A DNA stretch of 64,000 nt from Chlorophyllum brunneum. Its lineage: Eukaryota > Basidiomycota > Agaricomycetes > Agaricales > Agaricaceae. Position numbers and translations under genes: made by a program. Shown one piece after another: positions 56,924 through 64,000 of this stretch. How positions within the stretch are numbered: the stretch's first letter is position 1; every line of letters begins with the position of its first letter. The notes below the pieces were generated by a model that ran no database searches, was not told where the DNA came from, and saw only the letters and a program-made list of their open reading frames with translations. The stretch lies in NCBI GenBank assembly GCA_963576785.1, contig OY756143.1, positions 2,604,001 to 2,668,000 on the forward strand, written 5' to 3'.

Positions 56924-59144
56924 ATGCCTGCATTACGTTTTAACCTCTCTCTGAGAGAGATCATGCCTGATGGCAATAGGGATGTCTTTGGGAACACACC
57001 ACGTATTCCAGCCCCCTCCATCTTTGCAGCCTCTATGGCTCTGCCCCCTCCTGGTATCCTGTTCCCTAGGACGCCATCCATGACCAGGCCTTTCGTCCCC
57101 ACAGACCAGGCCTATAGCAATACTATCCCTCCATCAGTTCTCAGCAGAAAGCCATCAACACCCCTGTGGTCCTCAGACCCCCTCATTAGTGACGTGGAAA
57201 AGACTGTCCACCGATCATCCAAATGAGTAAGGCTGGAAGGTGACCACTACTACTGAGGAAAAGACAATGGAAAAGACTGGGCTGATCAAGTAGAGGAAGA
57301 ATTGGAGCTCAAGGTAGAAGACGTTGAAGAAGACACTGCGAAACATGAAGGTGGACTGGAGGAATTTTACGATGATGCTGTAAGAGAGGTTGGAAGGCTT
57401 TCTGAGTGGGTGAAAGCCTGCAGCTCCTTTAACATGAGCAAGGATGATGGGCTTGCATTTGGGTGGGCTTTTATGGAATTGACGGGAACTTTGATGAAAG
57501 CGGGATGGCTTAAGGTTGCCGTAGATGAGCAGAAGAATGACCTCCATGGTTGGATAGGGGTAAACTTTGGTAAGATCACTGTCCACGCTGAGGAGACACC
57601 TCAACCAGACATCTCTCCCTTATGACAAGTGGCCTCCAAAGGTCCCATGCGGAAACCTGGCAATGTCCACATGGAGGTTGTCGAACACATAATCATGCCA
57701 GGAGTCACAGGTAACAATAATGTCACTCATTTGGGTATCTCTGATGATGACATGAAGGTCACCAAGGGTAAGGAAGTCACTCATTTGGGTATCTCCAATG
57801 ATGATGTTCAAATGATTACAGAGGCGGAGTTCAAAACCATCATCAAAAAGAAGAAAGGTAAGGGTCAGAAACCCAACCCCACCACAATCACACCCGCTAG
57901 CACCAAGAAACCAGTTTCCGTGGCCCAAAAAGCCAAACCTGTGCAAACCTTTGCTCCAGAAAAGGCCACCACAAGTCTGCCCAATCCCGCAAAGGAAGGC
58001 ACAAAACCTTCTTATGCGGTGGCTGCGGGCAAAAATAGTAACTGCCCCGCCCCCTCCTCCACTAGTCATGACCCTCTCAAACTCCTGGAGTTTGCGAGCA
58101 AATTCCCAGAATTGGTGTACAAGATAGTAGTAGCAATGTACGATGCTGCTTTCTCCAACCCCCTCCACCACAAACAAAAAACTGGCTAAGAAAGCTGGCG
58201 TAGTTCGCTCTACATTAAATGGTCCCTTGTGCAAGCAGGTGATTATTCCCCTTCTCACCAGACCCAATGTATCCAACTTTGGGACTATTATCGACTCTCT
58301 CAATGCATGCCTTATAGCCGAGAAGTCTAAGACCAGGGTCATTGCCACCTCATAGGGTAAGCTGGGCCTCATAGTCCACACCTCGGAGGTGCTGACTCCT
58401 AAAGAGCTTGATGTCGTCAAGGTGTGGCTCAAGGAGAAATTCGGAGGGATCACCTTGGGCGACACATCCCTCCCCAAGTCCAAATCATTCATGAAAGTCA
58501 TGGACATCAATTACATTACACTGCGGGGACATGTCCTCACCGAAGCTGATGTTGTCACCAGCGTCCGGAATTCTATTCACTCGGATGCCATGCAATTTGC
58601 AACACAACCAAGAGTGTGACGCAACTCCAAACACTCTGATACCTGTACAGTGTGGTTTGAGATCTGGGATTCCAAGGCGGGGTCCAACATTGCGAAAATC
58701 GAGGATAAGTTCCTCAACATTTATGGGGGACTATTCTGCATCAGGAGGGCCACTGCTAATCTGGGAGTTCCATTCTGTGCCAAGTGCTGCAGATGGGGTC
58801 ATCCTCTCATCCAATGCTGTGCAAGGCTGTTTACCTGCACTCATTGCAAAGGCCCCCACTCCACTGCCAACCACCGAACCTTTGCCTACTGTTGCAAGGG
58901 TAATGACAAAGCAAACCTGTCCATCGCGGCCATCCCCTCTGGAGAACCATGCTCCCATAAGGCTACGTACTCCAACTGTGGCAAGGATCACCTTGCCACT
59001 GACCGTAAATGTCAGTTCTAGAAGAAGTGATTCGACCACGACTGGCACGCTAACAAAGTGCTCGAACTAAGAGCCAACAAAGGAGTCCCATTGCCCCCCT
59101 CCTCATCATCCCCAGCTAGTCAAAGCCAGACTAACCCCCCCCCA
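56924..59144 (+). pseudogene. L6 ORF1 (gag-like), multiply interrupted
   Basis: ATG at 56924 (MPALRFNLSLREIMPDG) corresponds to the L3 ORF1 start. In-frame TGA codons occur at 57224 (TGG in L3), at about 57254 and at 57623. The ATG that opens the second half in L3 is GTG here, in agreement with one long ancestral ORF. A frameshift occurs near 58150. Knuckles are CAKCCRWGHPLIQC and CTHCKGPHSTANH; the third has lost its first Cys (YSNCGKDHLATDRKC). Confidence 0.8.
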
Positions 59145-62100
59145 ATGAATAACACACCTGATGATCAAGACAGGCCTCCTCGCTTGCTTTTGAGTGAGCT
59201 GAAGGTCTGTTCTCACAACGTTGGAAGATCATATGGAGTGATAAAGACAGTCCTTGCATATAGAGGTAATGTTAACCTCCTCCTCATACAAGAACCCCCA
59301 TGGAGATACCTCCACAATATTCCTTTCCCCGTCTCCAATGACGGCTCCCCCCTTGTAGGAGGTCCGGTCCACCCAGACTGGATGCTCCTCTCATATCCGA
59401 TTATTGCTGAAGAAGTCCTCCAAGTTGGACGCCGGCATCACCCTCAACAGACGGTGAACATGGAACACTGTACCACTCCCCGAGTCCTTGCCTTTGCTCA
59501 CAAGAGACTCAAGCATCTCCGACCCTCCGTCAGAAGAGATATTATAGAACATCGAGACCTTCTGTACATCTCTCTTTGTGCAGGAGGAGAAGAACTACTG
59601 TTGCTTAATGTTTACAATGATAGCCATAACACTGCACTCCACTTCCTCGAGAAGCGCCTCTTTGATTTTTTGCCCTTTCTCTTACTGGACGGAGATATCA
59701 ATATTCGATCTGAGCGATGGGACCCTTCAACGGATCAACATCTGGTGAGTACGGACCGTCTTCTCATGATTACCGAAGTCCTCAACTTGGTGAGGTCAAT
59801 CCCATCTGCGGCCAAGCCAACATGCTATACCTCAGACCCCAACCTACCAGACATGGTCATTGACCTATTGTTTGTATCGGGAATGTTACTGTACATCCCC
59901 ACCTATGCTATTCAGGAAGGCAATCAATACAACTCGGATCACGCCCCCTTTCTAATTAGGATTCCTATTCCGCAGATGGAAGTCATCACCAAAAGATTGA
60001 CAATTCCCAAAGAGTCAGAGAAGGAAACCAAATTCCTGATGGATATCACGGAAGGGATTAACACCAAGGACTGGCCAATGAATGATGCAGACGAGCTGGA
60101 GAGAGCTGTTGCCAAATTGGGAGTTTTGTTTGACAGGTCCTGGAATCACAATACAAAGAAGACCAAGGTCACCACTAGGTCCAAGACCTGGTGGAATGAA
60201 GAATGTTCTAACGCACTTGCCACTCACCAAGCAGATTGCAAGAACAAATGCAAATGGAATACCTTTTGTAAAACCACGAGGAAAATGAAAAGAATGTATT
60301 TTGACAAGAAGATCCAAGAAATCTCGGTCGATAATCGATGCCCATGGGATCTGATACCATGGGTCAAAGCACGCATGCTCCCGGCTATGGAAGCCATTTG
60401 CCACAATGGCCGGCCTTGTCTCACTATGGACAACCTATGGATGGCCCTTGACCATCACTACAATTTGGCTCAAGACAGACCAATTAATGTGGCTATCCTG
60501 GATGAACTTCCTCCGCCAATTGGAATAGAGAATAGGACTTGGGTGGATTTCTCTCTTCTTGAGATGATGGAATTACTTAAGGATACCTCGAATTCTTCTG
60601 CCCCTGGCCCTGACCACATCTTCTGGTCCCACCTTAAACAGATTGTTGCCATTGACACATGCACTGATCTCTTCCTCAAAATCAGTTACGTATACCTATC
60701 CCTTGGACACTGGCCCTTGCACTTCAAAAAGTCAACTTTAGTTATTATCCCCAAACCCAACAAACCCAACTACTCTACTCTGAAGGTGTTCAGACCAATC
60801 ATCTTACTCAATATGCTTGGCAAGCTAATAGAGAAAATGCTAGCCAAACAACTTCAATTCGAGGCAGTGAAATTCAAGGTTCTCCATTCTCACCAACTGG
60901 GAGCCATCCGACAAAGATCCACTGAAGATGTGGGTCTTTTTTTAACCCACATTATCTGGGGAGCATGGATGAAGAAGAAAAAACATCGGTGCTAGCATTT
61001 GATGTTGCCCAATTCTTCCCCTCTCTTAACCATGACCTTCTTACCAACATACTTGACTGGCAAGGATTTCCTCCTCAAATCGCGGGGTTCTTCAATAATT
61101 ATCTCAAAGAACACTGCACTACCTACCAGTGGAACAACGAAACTTCCCCAGAATATGACGCAGCAGTCGGAGTGGGCCAAGGCTCAGCTCTAAGCCCTAT
61201 TCTCTCTGCCCTTTACCTTGCTCCCCTCCTCCAAATCTTTGATGTCCATATGGAGGAACACCGTGACAAATGGGACTTTGACATCCCATCTTTTGTAGAT
61301 AATGGCACCCTGGTTGCGCAATCTCTGTCCCTTGAACGGAACATCGAAATACTTCAACACATGTACCGTGAAATGGAGCAGCTTATGAACAAATTTGGCC
61401 TAGTAATTGAACACAGCAAGTCCGAAATCTTTCACTTTATGCATGCAAGGCAGGACTCCAATCCCTCCATCGATTTGGGATCCCCCCCATTCACTGGCCA
61501 TACCCCCCTCAAGCCGAAAGCCCACTGGCAATACCTCGGTTTCCACTTCGACCAAATGTTAACCCCTTCAAGGAACACGTCCATTACTACTCTGCCAAGG
61601 CAATATTGTCAATCAAGGCAATGAAAATGCTAGGGAACTCTGTACATGGTTTATCCCCTAGTAACAAAAGATTACTATACCATTCGTGTGTCGTCCCAGT
61701 GGTGACATACGGATACCGACTATGGTTTCATGACAAGTCAAGAACAAAAGGGACTTGTGAAACCCTCAACAAGATGCAGTGACGCGCAGCCCTATAGATA
61801 ACCAGGGCCTTCCAGACTTCTCCCACTGGCAGTGTTGAGTCCCTTGCGGGGCTCATGCCCATCAAACTCCACCTCCGAAAGTTGGCCAAATAGCAAATGT
61901 TGAGGCTTCACATGTTGGATGATGAACACATACTGGCAAGATTGATGAAAGAGTATCATTCTTTCCCGCACCAACTTCACATCAAGAATTTCACGGAGAT
62001 TCAGAAGAAGAAGACACTTGGAGCTGTGATGGATGTTTTGCACCCCACCCCTGAGACTCGGTATATAGAACACTTTAATTCTGTTTCCAAATCTGTCTGG

Positions 62101-63195
62101 CCTGGACATAGGTTACTTGACCATTTCCCTGCTAATGTATCTTTCATAGGATTCAACCAGGACGACCCCTACCTCTCAAAGACACTTTGGGATGATGTAA
62201 TGACAAATGCGACAATGGACTCCAAGTCCATCACTATTAGCACGGATGGCTCAGTCCATCCCAACCCCAATCCGCTTGCTAGCCAGTTCATGGCAGCAGC
62301 CACTACTTGACACCCAGACAGAGGGAGCTCTATCATGAAGAGGCTCGGAGGAACAACATCAACTAATACCAAACTGGTTGCGCAGTACCTAGGAATCACC
62401 AAGATACTTGCCTCCAATGACTACAACTAGGTTGACCACATTCATGTGTTCACCAACTCTCTTGCAGCATCCCGGCTCCTACTTGATTACTTGCCACACT
62501 CTTGCCAACGGCAGTCTATCCTTATATCAAAGGCACTCCTGGCTTGGTTCAACAAGTCTGACCAACACCACCTTTTGTTTTATTATACTCCGTCAAAATG
62601 CAAGTACGGAATACAAAAAGCCACACATAACTGGATCCAAACAGTTGCCTGGCCTAACCAGGGTCGAAATCACCGAGTCCCTAACTCCGTAGACTACTTA
62701 TGCAAGAAGTCCGCAGAATGAGCCATTCACACATGGCAAGCGATGTTCAGTTTCAAGAAATACAGCAGTGGCTCCTTCCTTCACCTCCCGGTGCAAGTGA
62801 ATGGGGCCTCCACTTTACCATCGCACATCAAGTCCAGCTCCTGGATATGAGAATGCGGATACTAGCCACAGCTCTTCACAAGAGCATGTCACACCATACT
62901 ATGCCATGCCCCAATTGGTGAATACCGACTTTGGTTCTTCCCCAATGAGGATTTATCTTGCCACCACTGCGACAATCAATTGGTCCAGACTAGGTCGCAC
63001 ATCCTCTATCATTGCAACAACTTCAATCACCACTTTGGCATTGACACCATCAAGACATTCGTTAATTTCTTGTGTCACAACCCCGCTACATTCAGCTTCC
63101 CTCCAGAACCTGATCACTCTCATATCCACGCTGGCTCAGTACCCCCATTACATCGTCATCAAGTCCATCAGAGGTTCGGGTCCACACCTGCATGA
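59145..63195 (+). pseudogene. L6 ORF2 (endonuclease-RT-RNase H-finger)
   Basis: ATG at 59145 (MNNTPDDQDRPP). The endonuclease is complete and looks intact: LLLIQEPPW, LDGDINIRSERW, VIDLLFVSGM and YNSDHAPFLIRI. RT begins VIIPKPNKPNYSTLKVFRP; the frame breaks in an A-run near 60980 and resumes as TSVLAFDVAQFFPSLNHD. The catalytic box is FVDN (61292-61303) instead of FVDD, so RT would be dead even if the frame were whole. RNase H (TISTDGSVHPNPN, NTKLVAQYLG with Glu to Lys, HVFTNSLAAS with Asp to Asn) and the finger (CHHCDNQLVQTRSHILYHCN) follow with more stops, ending at 63195. Confidence 0.88.
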
Positions 63196-63661
63196 GTCCT
63201 TTCTTCTTTCCCTTTTTTCCTTATGCTCTCCCAGTTATGGACTTCAATTTCATTTCTCTATCTCTTCTCTCCTTGCTTGTCTACTATTTTATATAGTTTT
63301 CATTCAACTCCCATCATTCCCATGGTGTCTGGGCAAAATGCCCCCTACACACTAGTACCATTTGTTGTTCTCCCTTGTGTTTGCAAGTCAATAGTTTCTT
63401 TCTATCAATTTCTCTCTCTCACTCTCTCACTCTCTGATTTCCTTGCACTTTCCTTTTTCCCACAGTTCAACTTAGGTACCAATCATCTCTCTAGTGTATG
63501 CACTAGATGGCATCGAGTCTCATAGGGTTAGTTTACTTATAGTCTACTTTCCTTGCTCCGCACATTCTATACGTTCTACCTTTGTATGTATGTACATATG
63601 GACTGTAATCGAGCACTGCTATATAAATTGTTGATTTAAAAAAAAAAAAAAAAAAAAAAAG

Positions 63662-64000
63662 AGAAGTAATCAAAACCTGGAGACAATACCTACTTGATAC
63701 CAATGAACTATTCAAAATCTGGACTGATCACAAGAACCTAGAATACTTCTAAAAGCCACAACAACACACAGGACAACACGTGAGGTGGCAGATGGAGTTA
63801 CAAGAATACCATTACACACTAAAACACATCCCCAGAAAGACCAACACAAAAGCTAATGTCTTATCAAGATTAACAAAAACTGATACCACCCAAGACAACA
63901 CCAATATCACATTACTACCTGACCATTTATTTGATGACAACACAATTACCATGATCTGACAAATCTGGGAAATCTCAGGAGAGGAAGATCTGAAACACTG
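63662..64000 (+). pseudogene. Second chromovirus copy, right part (RNase H onward)
   Basis: The frame that L6 interrupts resumes here (TWRQYLLDTNELFKIWTDHK, LQEYHYTLKHIPRKTNTKAN) and matches the younger copy at 47050-47370. Stops (TAA near 63750, TGA at 63957) are present. The element continues past the window end. Confidence 0.9.

Larger units (their letters stand above)
56842..63661 (+). mobile_element. Full-length LINE L6 (Tad1-like), inserted in chromovirus copy 2
   Basis: It starts ATCCCTTCTTTGACTCG like L3 and ends in about 23 A after the family 3' end (TATATAAATTGTTGATTT). A 15-bp duplication flanks it. Length is about 6.8 kb with no internal insertion, making it the reference copy of the family in this window. 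ORF1 and ORF2 are both damaged. The 3' UTR contains a (CT)n tract near 63410-63435. Confidence 0.95.

Overview
The window looks like nuclear DNA of an Agaricomycete (mushroom-forming basidiomycete). The host genes carry many short GT-AG introns of about 40-75 nt. Two are fungal-type tyrosinases with the C-terminal CxxC extension, and the repeats are typical fungal LTR retrotransposons (copia, and gypsy chromovirus) and RNase H-encoding LINEs of Tad1-like organisation. No rRNA, convincing tRNA, CRISPR or prokaryotic feature was seen.

Layout. Positions 1-13.1 kb are gene-bearing: an MDR-type oxidoreductase (720-1973, +), tyrosinase A (5458-7623, +), a four-knuckle ZCCHC9-like protein (8149-9308, -), tyrosinase B (9472-11628, -) and one weak unrecognised coding segment (12498-13098, -). 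The two tyrosinases share every intron phase and converge on the zinc-knuckle gene. Positions 13.7-23.06 kb are an AT-rich retroelement graveyard: a copia-type LTR, a decayed Ty3-type gag, an LTR-like repeat, two nested LINE fragments and a 3' copia fragment. Positions 23.2-28.1 kb are a second gene island with a divergent pair: a 10-exon gene with a Ulp1/C48-like protease domain (-) and a 4-exon F-box gene (+).

From 28.4 kb to the end almost everything is nested retrotransposon. (1) A full-length ~6.8-kb LINE (L3, -, 28448-40395) is bounded by a perfect 14-bp target-site duplication. It is split by two later LINE insertions, L4 (+, 32481-36014) and L5 (-, 36370-37999), each with its own duplication. 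(2) A copia-type block (-, 41034-54707) is split by a young gypsy chromovirus (+, 43697-50138) with 294-bp LTRs, a GTTTT target duplication, gag, pol with chromodomain, and an extra third ORF downstream of pol. (3) A second, older copy of the same chromovirus family (54708-64000) is split by another full-length LINE (L6, +, 56842-63661).

The most interesting items are the chromovirus third ORF, its self-complementary primer site (Tf1/sushi-style self-priming), the fact that all four differences between its LTRs lie at CpG sites, the datable nesting order of the LINEs, an inverted near-duplicate of a defective copia 3' end, and the convergent tyrosinase pair. Many stop codons in the elements are CGA-to-TGA, which fits decay by methyl-CpG deamination or a RIP-like process. 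Exon models were built by hand from splice motifs, reading frame and family similarity, without transcript data.
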